Source of the DNA: Neobacillus muris
GTDB taxonomy: Bacteria > Bacillota > Bacilli > Bacillales > Cytobacillaceae
DNA length: 64,000 bases
Assembly (NCBI RefSeq): GCF_943193175.1
Contig: NZ_CALPDF010000003.1
Coordinates: 62,001-126,000 of the forward strand
Reading direction: 5' to 3'
In this document: positions 9,531 to 18,672 of the stretch, piece after piece
How positions within the stretch are numbered: position 1 is the first letter of the stretch
Layout of the letters: each line of letters opens with the position of its first letter
Notes under the pieces: model-generated
Seen by the model: the letters and a program-made list of their open reading frames with translations, nothing else
Told to the model about the DNA's origin: nothing
Database searches by the model: none
Position numbers and translations under genes: made by a program

Positions 9531-10153
9531 GTTCCCGCCACCCCTTCCGATGCAGTCTGCTCATTTTTTATTTTTAGGATGATGTCCTTATTCAGATGAA
9601 TTTCATATTGTCCTTGATAACGGGGCAAATATTCGGTATCTGTTTGATCAACCTGTTCACTGTTGTCTTCAACAGTATTTACTGTATTTAATGAAGCCAG
9701 TGTTGCATCTTCAATCCAATCGGAATTAAGCAAATGATTTAAGAAATAGGCTCCGTCTGTCGCTGTTTCAAATTGGACTGTCAGGGTAACCACTCCAGTT
9801 TCCGAATAATTAAACGATTGGATAAACCCCCGTTCCGGCAGCAGGGATGTCAAATGCTGCATTACCGGAATCGTTTGGAGCGGGTAGGTTTTTGCCCAAT
9901 CAATAGCCGTTTTTAATTGTTCAACGGAATTGGAAGATTCATTGGCAGAAATCTTAGCCTGCTGCTGATCAATCCCTTGATTAACCGACGTGATTTCTTG
10001 ATCCAAGTAGGCAATTTGGGACTTAATCGAATAAGATTGCCAAAAATAATAGCTGCCAACTGCTAGAAATGCGACAAGGAAACTTATGAGAACTAGATGA
10101 AAATTTCGTTTTACGGGTTCTTTTTTTGGAAGGAGGTTTATTTCTACTAACAT
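9527..10153 (-). CDS. pilN: PilN-like type IV pilus assembly protein
   Basis: Bitopic partner of PilM and PilO. The N-terminus MLVEINLLPKKEP carries the INLLP motif that binds the cleft of PilM, and is the best evidence for the call. One membrane segment at about 20-38, a coiled coil at 45-75, then a PilN ferredoxin-like domain (VMQHLTSLLPERGFIQSF). 208 residues. The ATG shares one base with the pilM stop (TAATG) and the stop overlaps pilO by 4 nt, so the three are translated as a unit. Confidence 0.93.
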   Translation of the reverse strand: MLVEINLLPKKEPVKRNFHLVLISFLVAFLAVGSYYFWQSYSIKSQIAYLDQEITSVNQGIDQQQAKISANESSNSVEQLKTAIDWAKTYPLQTIPVMQHLTSLLPERGFIQSFNYSETGVVTLTVQFETATDGAYFLNHLLNSDWIEDATLASLNTVNTVEDNSEQVDQTDTEYLPRYQGQYEIHLNKDIILKIKNEQTASEGVAGT

Positions 10154-11148
10154 TATGATTCTCCTTTCAAACCGAGACCTAGCGCAAGTAATAGGTGAAC
10201 AGGAACAGCCCCGTTCATGCTTTGAATTTCATTATTGGCTGAAAATTGCTGAACTGGGTTTTCAAACCGCTCTTTCATCTCTTCTACTAATTGTTTGAGC
10301 ATTGGATGGTCACCGCTTACCATGAACTTACTCACTTCTTGATGTGCATTGTTTAAAGAGTAACGGTAAAAATCCAATAACATATTAATTTCTTTGATAA
10401 CCTCTTCCCTCTGAAGTGTCAGCTCCTCCTCATTCCCAATAAACTTGTACTCGACTTCCCCGCTTGTGGCCCGCTCAATTTCCCATTGCATAACATTAAA
10501 CGGCAACGAAAAATACCGCATAACAAGCGGAATACTGCCGTCAAAAATGCATAAGTTAACACCGGTTAATTCCAGATGAAGGGTGAAGAGTATTTGATTT
10601 TTTTGGGATAAATTCAGATGATGGTAAAGACGGTAAAGGGCCAGTGGCGATATATCAGCAGCTATTGGCTTCAGTTTTATATTGCTAAGCAAATCGGCAT
10701 ACTGCTGGACTTCTGCTTCTGGTGCGGCAAACAATAGAATTTCTTGATTTTTGTCATTCTTTGTCAAGGGATAAAAATCAAATACCGGCTCTTCAAAGGG
10801 AAGATGAATCGTTGAGCCAAGTTCCACGTATAAATAGCCTTTTATTTCATCTTCTTGGATTTCAGCCGGAACTGAAACCTTCCTGATAATAACAAGAGGA
10901 TCGGGTACAGTGAATCTAACGGGTTGTTTTTGTATCTTCCATTCCTCGATACATTCCTCCAAGATATTAGCTAAGGTCTCGAAATCAGTAATTTTCCCTT
11001 TACTAATAATACGCGGCGGCAGAAATCGCTCACTCCATTTATGAACAGTAATGGGATTAGTTTGTTTTAATTCGACAAATCGAATAGAGTGGTCATTTAA
11101 TACCAAGTTAGCGATTCGTTTTTTTGGCGAGAATAGGGAAAATTCCAT
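10153..11148 (-). CDS. pilM: PilM-like actin-fold pilus assembly protein
   Basis: Cytoplasmic FtsA/actin-like protein that binds the PilN N-terminus and forms the ring around the assembly ATPase. 331 residues, near the family length. The N-terminal actin-like strand pair is visible (FSPKKRIANLVLNDHSIRFVEL, abbreviated) as is KGKITDFETLANILEECI, but the phosphate-loop motifs are less sharp than in FtsA. 19 nt separate it from the prepilin peptidase gene upstream. Context pilM-pilN-pilO makes the call firm. Confidence 0.9.
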   Translation of the reverse strand: MEFSLFSPKKRIANLVLNDHSIRFVELKQTNPITVHKWSERFLPPRIISKGKITDFETLANILEECIEEWKIQKQPVRFTVPDPLVIIRKVSVPAEIQEDEIKGYLYVELGSTIHLPFEEPVFDFYPLTKNDKNQEILLFAAPEAEVQQYADLLSNIKLKPIAADISPLALYRLYHHLNLSQKNQILFTLHLELTGVNLCIFDGSIPLVMRYFSLPFNVMQWEIERATSGEVEYKFIGNEEELTLQREEVIKEINMLLDFYRYSLNNAHQEVSKFMVSGDHPMLKQLVEEMKERFENPVQQFSANNEIQSMNGAVPVHLLLALGLGLKGES

Positions 11149-11167
11149 AAATACACCCCATTTGTGT

Positions 11168-11917
11168 TTAGCTATAATTAAGTAATTGTAAATAGACGCG
11201 GATGAGATCGTTGCCCCAATAATAGGCTGTCAATGTACCGGCTGCAATAAAGGGGCCAAACGGTATGGGCTGGCGCCTCTTTATAATTCTGAATAGGAGT
11301 GCTGATCCGCCGATAACTGCTCCAAAAAGGGTAGAAAGAAAGAACGACAAGAGGACGAGTTTAAGGCCAATAACAAACCCAAGCAGGGCATATAGCTTTA
11401 CATCTCCGAATCCCATCCCGCCTTTGCTGACTACAGCAATTAATAAGAGAAGAAGGAAGCCGGCTGCTGCCCCTAGGAGGCCGTCCCACCATGGTGTTAA
11501 CGGTATAAGGATCCGTTCCAATAAAAAAATCCCTGCAAACCAAATTAAAATTTTATCAGGGATGATCATATAGTGAATATCCGAAACAACAATGACCATG
11601 AACATGGATATTAATGTCAGGGCAATAACCAATTCTCCGGACCATCCGACTGCATATGGCGCTGTCATAAATAGAATTCCTGTCAGTAATTCGATGGCAG
11701 GATAGATAGGAGAAATCCGCGACTGACAGCCGCGGCATTTCCCCTTTTGAATCAAATATGATAGTACAGGTAGTAGTTCGTATGCTTTTAGTTGGTGCTT
11801 GCAAATCGGACAAGATGAACGTGGTGTAACAATTGATTGTTTTATAGGAACACGAAGACCAACTACGTTAAAAAAAGATCCCAATACTACTCCGTATAAT
11901 ATTAATAAGATAGCCAT
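11168..11917 (-). CDS. comC: Prepilin peptidase (ComC/PilD family)
   Basis: Aspartyl membrane protease that cuts the leader from type IV prepilins after the conserved Gly and methylates the new N-terminus. 249 residues with about eight membrane segments. The cytoplasmic loop carries two CxxC pairs (CPICKHQL at ~35, CRGCQSR at ~58), typical for the bifunctional form. The catalytic GxGD pair is present: DIHYMIIPDKIL (~115-126) and GMGFGDVKL (~168-176). In B. subtilis this locus holds comC for competence pseudopilins; here the substrates are likely the pilin just upstream and the three minor pilins. Confidence 0.95.
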   Translation of the reverse strand: MAILLILYGVVLGSFFNVVGLRVPIKQSIVTPRSSCPICKHQLKAYELLPVLSYLIQKGKCRGCQSRISPIYPAIELLTGILFMTAPYAVGWSGELVIALTLISMFMVIVVSDIHYMIIPDKILIWFAGIFLLERILIPLTPWWDGLLGAAAGFLLLLLIAVVSKGGMGFGDVKLYALLGFVIGLKLVLLSFFLSTLFGAVIGGSALLFRIIKRRQPIPFGPFIAAGTLTAYYWGNDLIRVYLQLLNYS

Positions 11918-11922
11918 TATAT

Positions 11923-12393
11923 TTATGGAAGAGTAACAACATCTCTTTCAATACTGTTTAACTCTACTTCATTAATATAGGTTTTTGCAGTTCCACCAGA
12001 AGGAGCGGTAGATTTAAGTGTTATAGTATAAATTACTGTACTATCACTTTCACTTGTTAATTTTACATTCACAACTGAAGTTTCTGGATCATATCCAATA
12101 CCCGATGGATCTTTTACAGTATCTAAAACTCCTTCAGATGTCAATTGGGACATTTTGATATTTTCACCTGTTGTAGTTACTTGCTTATTTTTTTGTGCTA
12201 TATATAACTTAGCAGAATTAGCCATTTGTTGAGCATTTGCGATATGAGCATCTTTTTTTGAATTGTTCATAATATTCATTACCGATGGTACTGCAATTGC
12301 AGCAATAATCCCCAAAATAACAATAACAGCTAATAACTCAATTAAAGTAAAACCCTTTTGTTCTTTCAATTTATTCTTTAACTTTTGAAACAT
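11923..12393 (-). CDS. Major type IV prepilin
   Basis: Structural subunit candidate of the pilus. 156 residues: leader MFQKLKNKLKEQKG, cleavage after Gly14, then FTLIELLAVIVILGIIAAIAVP with Glu at mature position 5 and Pro at 22, the class IVa pattern. The globular part (~90 residues) is strand-rich and has no cysteines, so no disulphide D-region. AAAGGAGTG precedes the ATG. It has the largest upstream gap in the operon, 138 nt with two TATAAT boxes, consistent with its own promoter for high expression (inferred). The prepilin peptidase gene follows after 5 nt. Confidence 0.93.
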   Translation of the reverse strand: MFQKLKNKLKEQKGFTLIELLAVIVILGIIAAIAVPSVMNIMNNSKKDAHIANAQQMANSAKLYIAQKNKQVTTTGENIKMSQLTSEGVLDTVKDPSGIGYDPETSVVNVKLTSESDSTVIYTITLKSTAPSGGTAKTYINEVELNSIERDVVTLP

Positions 12394-12531
12394 GTTTCCA
12401 CACTCCTTTATAGTTCTATTATCCTAGTATTTTTTTCTCACTTATTATACATCACCTGACAATTGGCTGGGAAGTGGATTATACTGGATTTTGTCATTTT
12501 TTATAAACTTTTTTGTTTTTTTGGAAATTTT
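12394..12531 (-). promoter_or_regulatory. Probable promoter region of the major pilin gene
   Basis: This AT-rich gap inside the pilus operon has two TATAAT hexamers on the minus strand (12444-12449 and 12478-12483). Neither has a good -35 box at 16-18 nt. I see no terminator for pilC. The extra promoter is an inference from the -10 boxes and from the need for many pilin copies. Confidence 0.4.
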
Positions 12532-13746
12532 TTAATTATTTTGCTGGAATTGATTAAACATATCAAACATAGGAACGATAATGGACGTTACAATCGTCCC
12601 GACAAGCGCGGCCAGAATAATGATCATGATTGGCTCAATCAACGACTTTAACCGATCTGTTACCGTATCGACTTCTTTTTCATAAAATTGGGCGATTTTG
12701 TCCAGCATGGAATCCAATGCTCCTGTTTCTTCCCCGATAATAATCATCTGGGTTACCAGGGGAGGAAACGCCCAATGATTTTTTAACGGCTCCGCCATGG
12801 AATGGCCTTTTTCCAGGGAATCGCGGGAATCACGAATCGCCTTGGCAATAACCTCATTTTCCACTACTTTTTCAACGATCGCCATTGCCTGCAAAATCGG
12901 GACCGAGCTGGCAAACAGCGAGCTTAACGTCCGCATCATCCTGGCAAGCTCTGCCTTCTGGAGCAGATTTCCAAAAAGCGGCATCCTCAGTAACGTATAA
13001 TCGAGATAGAATTTAGTTTGTTTATTTTGTTTCAGATATAAAAATCCAACAACAAGTGCGGCCATAATCAGGGCAATCAGCCACCAATGCGACTGCATAA
13101 AACCACTCGCAGCCAGAACGAACTTCGTAATCGCCGGAAGTTCCCCTCCCATATCATCAAACATTTGGACGAAAGTCGGGACCACCGTAACAAGTAAGAA
13201 GATAACCACGGCAATCGCCACAATTGCGATTGTCATTGGATACGTAAGTGCCGAAATGATTTTTTGTTTCGTATCATGCTGCTTTTCAAAATAATCTGCC
13301 AAACGATCAAGCGAACTGTCCATATTACCGCTGACTTCCCCAGCTTTGATCATATTCACAAACATGGGCGAAAAGATCTTCTTATACTTGGTAATTGCTT
13401 CAGAAAAGGGGTTCCCCTGACGCAATTCCTGCTCAATATCCAAAAGCGCCCTCTTTAATCCCTTGCTCTCTGTCTGATAGGCAAGAATCGATGTTGCTTC
13501 GACTATAGTCACACCTGCCTTCAGCAGGGTGGCAAACTGCCTTAAATACATGACAAAATGCTCGAGTTTAACTGGATTTCCAATCGTAATATCTCTTGTT
13601 AAAAAGGTATCGGGAATATCCGTAATATCGATGACTCTAATCCCTTCTTCTCTTAGTCTTACGACCGCTTCCCGTTTCGATCCGGCTTGGATTGTCCCCT
13701 CGAGTTTTCCTTTTTTTCCGCGTGCCGTGTACTTAAATCTAGCCAT
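12532..13746 (-). CDS. pilC: Type IV pilus platform protein PilC (GspF family)
   Basis: Inner-membrane platform that couples ATPase motion to pilin insertion. 404 residues with two T2SSF domains (about 65-190 and 265-390), each containing the repeated pattern of a G-E-E/G-N signature (KAGEVSGNMDSSLDRLADYFE and IGEETGALDSMLDKIAQFYE), and three membrane segments (~170-190, ~215-235, ~375-395). Its start overlaps the pilT stop by 8 nt. It is close in size to PilC of Gram-negative pili; the ComGB competence homologue is usually shorter. Confidence 0.96.
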   Translation of the reverse strand: MARFKYTARGKKGKLEGTIQAGSKREAVVRLREEGIRVIDITDIPDTFLTRDITIGNPVKLEHFVMYLRQFATLLKAGVTIVEATSILAYQTESKGLKRALLDIEQELRQGNPFSEAITKYKKIFSPMFVNMIKAGEVSGNMDSSLDRLADYFEKQHDTKQKIISALTYPMTIAIVAIAVVIFLLVTVVPTFVQMFDDMGGELPAITKFVLAASGFMQSHWWLIALIMAALVVGFLYLKQNKQTKFYLDYTLLRMPLFGNLLQKAELARMMRTLSSLFASSVPILQAMAIVEKVVENEVIAKAIRDSRDSLEKGHSMAEPLKNHWAFPPLVTQMIIIGEETGALDSMLDKIAQFYEKEVDTVTDRLKSLIEPIMIIILAALVGTIVTSIIVPMFDMFNQFQQNN

Positions 13747-14788
13747 TTAACATCGCCTTTTCCTGTAAATATTGGGCAGCTGATTCTTTGATAATGTGTC
13801 CCCGCTCAATTAATTCCCTTATATTCATTTCCAGCGTATGCATGCCTTGGACGCGGCTTGTTTGCATAACACTTTGGATTTGATGGATTTTTTCATTACG
13901 GATTAAGTTTGCGATGGCCGGGTTATTAACCAAAACCTCCGTGGCAGCTTTCCTGCCTCTTTTATCTGCGGTCGGGAACAGTCTTTGCGAGATAATACCC
14001 ACTAACACCGATGCCAGCTGAATACGAATTTGCGGCTGCTGGGATGATGGAAATACATCGATAATCCGGTTTATTGTCGACGCTGCGCTGGAAGTATGAA
14101 GTGTACCCAGCACTAGATGTCCCGTTTCAGCAGCCGTAATGGCTGTTGATATCGTTTCAAGATCCCTCATCTCACCCACAAGGATGACATCCGGGTCCTG
14201 TCTGAGCGCTGCCCGCAATCCGCTGGCATAATTGTTCGTGTCAAAACCGATTTCCCGCTGGTCAATGATGGAATTGCCGTGACGGTGCAAATACTCAATC
14301 GGATCCTCAAGTGTGATGATGTGCCTTCGCATTGTTCGGTTCATATAGTCAATCATGGAGGCAAGTGTTGTCGATTTCCCGCTCCCGGTCGGTCCTGTGA
14401 CAAGAATTAACCCATGGGGCTTTTCTACAAGCTTTGGAATAATCGGAGGTAAATCCAATTCTTCGATGGTTGGCGTTTTAGAAGCAACCACCCTTAAAGC
14501 CAAGGAAATACTTTTACGTTGATGGAATGCATTGACACGAAATCGGGACACACTGGGAAGACCATATGAGAAATCCAATTCTCCATTTTGAATAAAAACA
14601 TCCCACATATTTTCCGGCACTACGATTTTGGCAATGGCTTCTGTATCAGCTGGAAGCAGTTTTTCTGTTCCAATTTTCCTCAAGTCCCCATTAATTCGCA
14701 AAATCGGCGGTGCCCCCACTGTTAAATGGATATCAGAAGCTTTATGTTCGATAGCAGTCCGTAATATCAATTCTAATTTCTCTTTCAT
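13739..14788 (-). CDS. pilT: Pilus retraction ATPase PilT
   Basis: Hexameric ATPase that depolymerises the pilus and so powers twitching and DNA uptake. 349 residues. Walker A GPTGSGKST at about 132-140, Asp box and Walker B region ILVGEMRDLET, His box TLHTSSA, and near the C-terminus NPAIANLIRNEK, the AIRNLIRE-like motif specific to PilT. This motif and the length distinguish it from the assembly ATPase. B. subtilis competence machinery lacks a PilT, so its presence marks a true retractile pilus system. Confidence 0.96.
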   Translation of the reverse strand: MKEKLELILRTAIEHKASDIHLTVGAPPILRINGDLRKIGTEKLLPADTEAIAKIVVPENMWDVFIQNGELDFSYGLPSVSRFRVNAFHQRKSISLALRVVASKTPTIEELDLPPIIPKLVEKPHGLILVTGPTGSGKSTTLASMIDYMNRTMRRHIITLEDPIEYLHRHGNSIIDQREIGFDTNNYASGLRAALRQDPDVILVGEMRDLETISTAITAAETGHLVLGTLHTSSAASTINRIIDVFPSSQQPQIRIQLASVLVGIISQRLFPTADKRGRKAATEVLVNNPAIANLIRNEKIHQIQSVMQTSRVQGMHTLEMNIRELIERGHIIKESAAQYLQEKAMLNG

Positions 14789-14799
14789 GTCGTGATCTC

Positions 14800-16461
14800 C
14801 TACTCCAAAATTGCTACGCGCAGTACTTCTTCTGTTGTAGTTACGCCCTGTTTGACTTTAAGTAAACCATCATCAATTAAAAATACCGTTTTATTTTTGG
14901 CTGCCAGATTGCGCAGCTGCTGATGTGACTCGCCATTCATAATCACTTGGCGGATCTCGTCATTAATGACCAAGAGCTCATGCAAGGCCAGCCTGCCTTT
15001 GTACCCAGTCATATTGCAGGATGAACAGCCTTTTCCTCTAGTAACTTTTTCAATTTTCATTCCCCGTCTTGCAAATATTTCAATCTCGCGCTTTGACGGC
15101 TCATGGACCTCCTTGCAATCCCGGCAAACTTTTCGCACGAGCCGCTGCGCAACAATCCCGCTTAGCGAAGAAGCCAATAAAAACGGTTCAATTCCCATAT
15201 CCATCAGCCTGGTGATTGTTCGAATCGAATCATTTGTGTGCAGGGTACTTAGCACTAAATGTCCGGTTAAAGATGCGCGGACAGCTGTTTCTGCCGTTTC
15301 TTTATCGCGAATTTCCCCTACCATGATAATGTTTGGATCCTGCCGGAGGATCGACCGGAGACCGGCCGCAAATGTCATCCCCACATTGGGATTAACCTGT
15401 ATCTGATTGATTCCTTCCAGCTGGTACTCTACTGGGTCTTCGATGGTAATAATGTTCACTTCTTCTGTATTCAATTTGTTTAAGGCTGCATAGAGCGTCG
15501 ATGACTTGCCTGAACCGGTTGGACCTGTAATTAAAACAATTCCTGTAGGTTTTTGGATTAACTCCTTAAACCGTTTTAAGTTAAGCGCGTTAAACCCCAA
15601 TTTATCAATATCGTTTAAAGTTGCTCCCATATCGAGAAGCCGCATAACAATTTTTTCCCCGTATACCGTCGGCAACGTCGACACCCGCAAATCAATCGGA
15701 TGAAATTCCAAGTTCATTTTAATCCGTCCATCCTGTGGCACCCGATGTTCGGTAATGTTCATATTAGCCAGAATTTTAATTCTGGCCGTCAATACACTAT
15801 GCATCGTCCGGGGCAGGGTACGTTCAACCCGCAGTACTCCATCGATCCGATAGCGAATGACTATTTTGGTTTCATGAGGATCAATATGGATATCACTTGC
15901 CCGCTGCAGTATGGCATTGGATAAAACTTGGTTGACCAAACGAACAACAGGGGAATCCACATTTGCTTCGTCTTCTTCTGGAGTATTGCTGCCGATTGGG
16001 ATTTCAGTAAAAAGGTCAGAAAAATCATCGTCTGTGTTGTAATATTTGGTAATTGTCTTTAATACATCGTCCCGGGTAGCAATCGCCGGTTCTATTTCAA
16101 AACCAGTTGAGAGCCGAAGGTCATCAATCACAAAGAAATCCATAGGATTGACCATAGCAACAAACAATTTGTTCCCCTCTTTTTTTAGCGGGACAATTAA
16201 ATTCCTTCTTGCTGTTTCTTTAGGGATAAGGGAAAAAAGTCTCTTATCAAAAGGGTACTGGTACAAACTGATATGTGGGATACCCAGCTGGACTTCCAGC
16301 ACTTCGATCAGCTGCAGCTCCGTGATATATCCACGTTCCAGCAATGCTTCCCCAATTTTCTGTTCAGGTTTTTTCTCTTTTAATGTGGATTGAAGCTGGT
16401 CTATTGTAATCAGACCAGCTTCAACTAGTAAATCTCCAAGGCGCTTTCGCAGTTGTCTCAT
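14800..16461 (-). CDS. pilB: Pilus assembly ATPase PilB with MshEN-type N-terminus
   Basis: Hexameric extension ATPase (GspE/PilB). 553 residues. The N-terminus has two tandem 24-residue motifs, RLGDLLVEAGLI... at about 5-28 and KIGEALLERGYI...VQLG at about 35-58, which match the MshEN domain that binds c-di-GMP in MshE and PilB proteins; the first repeat has Lys where the pattern has Gln. Walker A GPTGSGKSS is near 312-320, Walker B region MVGEIRDKET follows, and the zinc cysteines CRDC (~447) and CSSC (~477) are intact. 11 nt separate it from pilT and 24 from the VanW-like gene. Confidence 0.96.
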   Translation of the reverse strand: MRQLRKRLGDLLVEAGLITIDQLQSTLKEKKPEQKIGEALLERGYITELQLIEVLEVQLGIPHISLYQYPFDKRLFSLIPKETARRNLIVPLKKEGNKLFVAMVNPMDFFVIDDLRLSTGFEIEPAIATRDDVLKTITKYYNTDDDFSDLFTEIPIGSNTPEEDEANVDSPVVRLVNQVLSNAILQRASDIHIDPHETKIVIRYRIDGVLRVERTLPRTMHSVLTARIKILANMNITEHRVPQDGRIKMNLEFHPIDLRVSTLPTVYGEKIVMRLLDMGATLNDIDKLGFNALNLKRFKELIQKPTGIVLITGPTGSGKSSTLYAALNKLNTEEVNIITIEDPVEYQLEGINQIQVNPNVGMTFAAGLRSILRQDPNIIMVGEIRDKETAETAVRASLTGHLVLSTLHTNDSIRTITRLMDMGIEPFLLASSLSGIVAQRLVRKVCRDCKEVHEPSKREIEIFARRGMKIEKVTRGKGCSSCNMTGYKGRLALHELLVINDEIRQVIMNGESHQQLRNLAAKNKTVFLIDDGLLKVKQGVTTTEEVLRVAILE

Positions 16462-16485
16462 TTTATTGTCACACCTTTAGCAAGC

Positions 16486-17814
16486 TTATTTGGAAACTTC
16501 ATTTGGTTTGCCAAATAGATCACTTTCATTAGTGGCGGCTGAAGAACCATCCTGATCTGATGCTTCCGTACTGCCTGTATTGGCAGCATCACCTGTATTA
16601 GCTTGTTCCGCCTCCTGTTCAGCCGTTTGCTGCGAAGCAGCTGCATCTGTTGTTTGTCCATTTTCCGTCAACGACCGGACTTCAATCGTCGGAATGGGCG
16701 GATAAAAATCTTCTGATATCAGTTGTTTTTGCATGAGGTTCCCATTTCGATATTCCTCGCGGTAAACCTTAATTAATACACCTTTACTGCCGGACCGTTG
16801 TACCTTCATCTGGCCGGTTGATAGTACTGGACTATATTGAATAACCGTCTTCGGTGAAAAGTATTGTATATCGCTCGCATTAAATTTATACTGGCTGACA
16901 AACTTCTGCCCGATTAATTGAACGTGCAGCCCATCCGACTCCCAGCTCAATTTTAATGTATAAGAATTGAGATTGGGATTATCAAATACAAAGTCTAAAT
17001 TCTTTTCAGCATCCACACGAGCCTCCATTCCTAATGGAACGTAATCAGGAGCTTCAGGGCTGGTGTTTTTTTCAATTATGGTAAAATTAGTTGTTAAAAT
17101 AACTTGATAGATACCTGAGGCAATGATGCTAGCCGCTTCGGTTGGGATATCCTGCAACTTCATTGCAGTAAGCGTCTCAAGCAAGGAAAACTGAGACTGG
17201 GGCTTAACCGGGATCGTGCCCAGCTTTTCAATAGCCAATGTCAAATGGGCTGGAACATCTTTTGGATTTAACACAGCTTGTCCAAGAACTTCCTGATCAG
17301 CCGAGTTTTGCAAATAATCATTCAACTTTACAGTATGAATGCCGGTCTTTAGAGCTGCAGCGATCGATGTAAGCTGTTTCGCGAGTTTTTTAGTATCAAG
17401 ATCATCAACACTAACAATAAATGAATCGATGGCAGCCAGCACCCCAGATAAATCGTCAGAACCAATTGTCACATTGAGAAGGTTTTGCTGTCCGCCTTTT
17501 ATTTTCTTTAAGGACTCTTCCACATTAAATTGGAATAAATTTAAATCAAATGGTATTATTTGTTCACTTATCTGAAGATTAATCTCTGTGTCATGTTTCC
17601 ACTTTGAAATTTTTTTCGTAATTAGCGCCATTGCCTCACTTTCAGTTTTCCCGCCTGCATCGGCAGCAGCAATCAAGGTACCTGAAGGATATGTGTTTTC
17701 TTTTATTTTTAGTAAATTAGTAGCCCGTACCCCTATATGCGAGAAGCCAAACACATATGCTGTACTTAAAATAAGGACGATAAATAACTTGATACCTTGA
17801 CTGAATGGCTTCAA
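16486..17814 (-). CDS. VanW-like envelope protein of the pilus operon
   Basis: Function unknown. 442 residues with a signal or anchor segment at 9-27. The segment YPSGTLIAAADAGGKTESEA (~42-61) starts a peptidoglycan-binding-like region of the type found before VanW domains. A divergent VanW domain follows from about 205 to 300 (FSLLETL ... GIYQVILTTNFTIIEKN ... YVPLGMEARV ... LDFVFDNPN), but the usual GGGxCQ segment is replaced. A G5-like strand region lies at ~320-375 and the last 60 residues are a Thr/Ala/Gln/Asp-rich tail. Position between pilB and a PRC-barrel gene suggests an extracytoplasmic pilus accessory factor, perhaps for passage through the wall (inference). Confidence 0.75.
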   Translation of the reverse strand: MKPFSQGIKLFIVLILSTAYVFGFSHIGVRATNLLKIKENTYPSGTLIAAADAGGKTESEAMALITKKISKWKHDTEINLQISEQIIPFDLNLFQFNVEESLKKIKGGQQNLLNVTIGSDDLSGVLAAIDSFIVSVDDLDTKKLAKQLTSIAAALKTGIHTVKLNDYLQNSADQEVLGQAVLNPKDVPAHLTLAIEKLGTIPVKPQSQFSLLETLTAMKLQDIPTEAASIIASGIYQVILTTNFTIIEKNTSPEAPDYVPLGMEARVDAEKNLDFVFDNPNLNSYTLKLSWESDGLHVQLIGQKFVSQYKFNASDIQYFSPKTVIQYSPVLSTGQMKVQRSGSKGVLIKVYREEYRNGNLMQKQLISEDFYPPIPTIEVRSLTENGQTTDAAASQQTAEQEAEQANTGDAANTGSTEASDQDGSSAATNESDLFGKPNEVSK

Positions 17815-17831
17815 CCCAATTCCTCCTTGCT

Positions 17832-18599
17832 TTAGACTTCAACATTCATGGAAAGTTCAACGATCGTACCTGGACCTTCTTCCTGAGCTTTTTCCACATT
17901 TTCCGGAGTAAGAACTGTTCCTGCACGAAACAGTAAGCTTCCGTCCTTACCGTAAATATCACTGATGAGTTTTTTTCCTTTAAGAAGCTCAATTTGTTTT
18001 AATTTAAGACTGAAAATACCCGAGTTTTCACCCTGTACTTCATCCAGTAAAGAAGAAACCTCATCTTTTTCAGAGGTAGATTGAGCTTCGTACTCGTTTC
18101 CATCAAGCTGGTCAATCGACTGAAGAAAATGAGAGGATGAATCCTCTTTGACAATAATAATATCTTTACCAAAAGTGACCACCTGTTCAGAAGCTATAGC
18201 CACTTGTTTATTGCCAACGGTTAATTCCATACCTAATATATCTCCCGTTTCCTGGTCGACATAGTACTCATTGACAACGCCAATAAGCTCCCCTTTTCTG
18301 GTCATGACTCTGGTATTTACAATTTTGATTTTTTTATTTACTAACTGATTCGCAATTGGAATTTCGTTTAAATCGATTACCGCATTTTCACTTTCAATGG
18401 TTACAGCAAATTCACCAATTCCCACCACTTTTTTATATGGAATGGCTTTAACGCTAACTTGCCAATCTTCATGCTCAATCGTTAAGAAATCAATGGAACC
18501 TTTGTCAGGGTTAATAACTAGAGATTTTACTTTGCCTAATTGATTTCCATCTGAAATATTAATAATTGGTAACCCGCCGATTTGTTTACTATTTTTCAT
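17832..18599 (-). CDS. PRC-barrel domain protein of the pilus operon
   Basis: Unassigned soluble protein, 255 residues from the ATG at 18599 (GGTGA 5 nt upstream; an in-frame TTG at 18611 has no good site). Two PRC-barrel repeats are visible: QIGGLPIINISDGNQLGKVK (~5-75) and VNTRVMTRKGELIGVVNEYY... (~90-150). A linker follows, then a conserved-looking tail LKQIELLKGKKLISDIYGKDG. PRC barrels are small beta-barrel interaction modules found in photosynthetic, RNA-processing and sporulation proteins. It sits between two pilus-operon genes of unknown role, 17 nt before the VanW-like gene. Confidence 0.8.
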   Translation of the reverse strand: MKNSKQIGGLPIINISDGNQLGKVKSLVINPDKGSIDFLTIEHEDWQVSVKAIPYKKVVGIGEFAVTIESENAVIDLNEIPIANQLVNKKIKIVNTRVMTRKGELIGVVNEYYVDQETGDILGMELTVGNKQVAIASEQVVTFGKDIIIVKEDSSSHFLQSIDQLDGNEYEAQSTSEKDEVSSLLDEVQGENSGIFSLKLKQIELLKGKKLISDIYGKDGSLLFRAGTVLTPENVEKAQEEGPGTIVELSMNVEV

Positions 18600-18672
18600 T
18601 CTATTCACCAATCCTAATCTATTAGTAACGAACCTATTATAGCTGAAAACCTTTCAAACTGATTAAGGTAAA

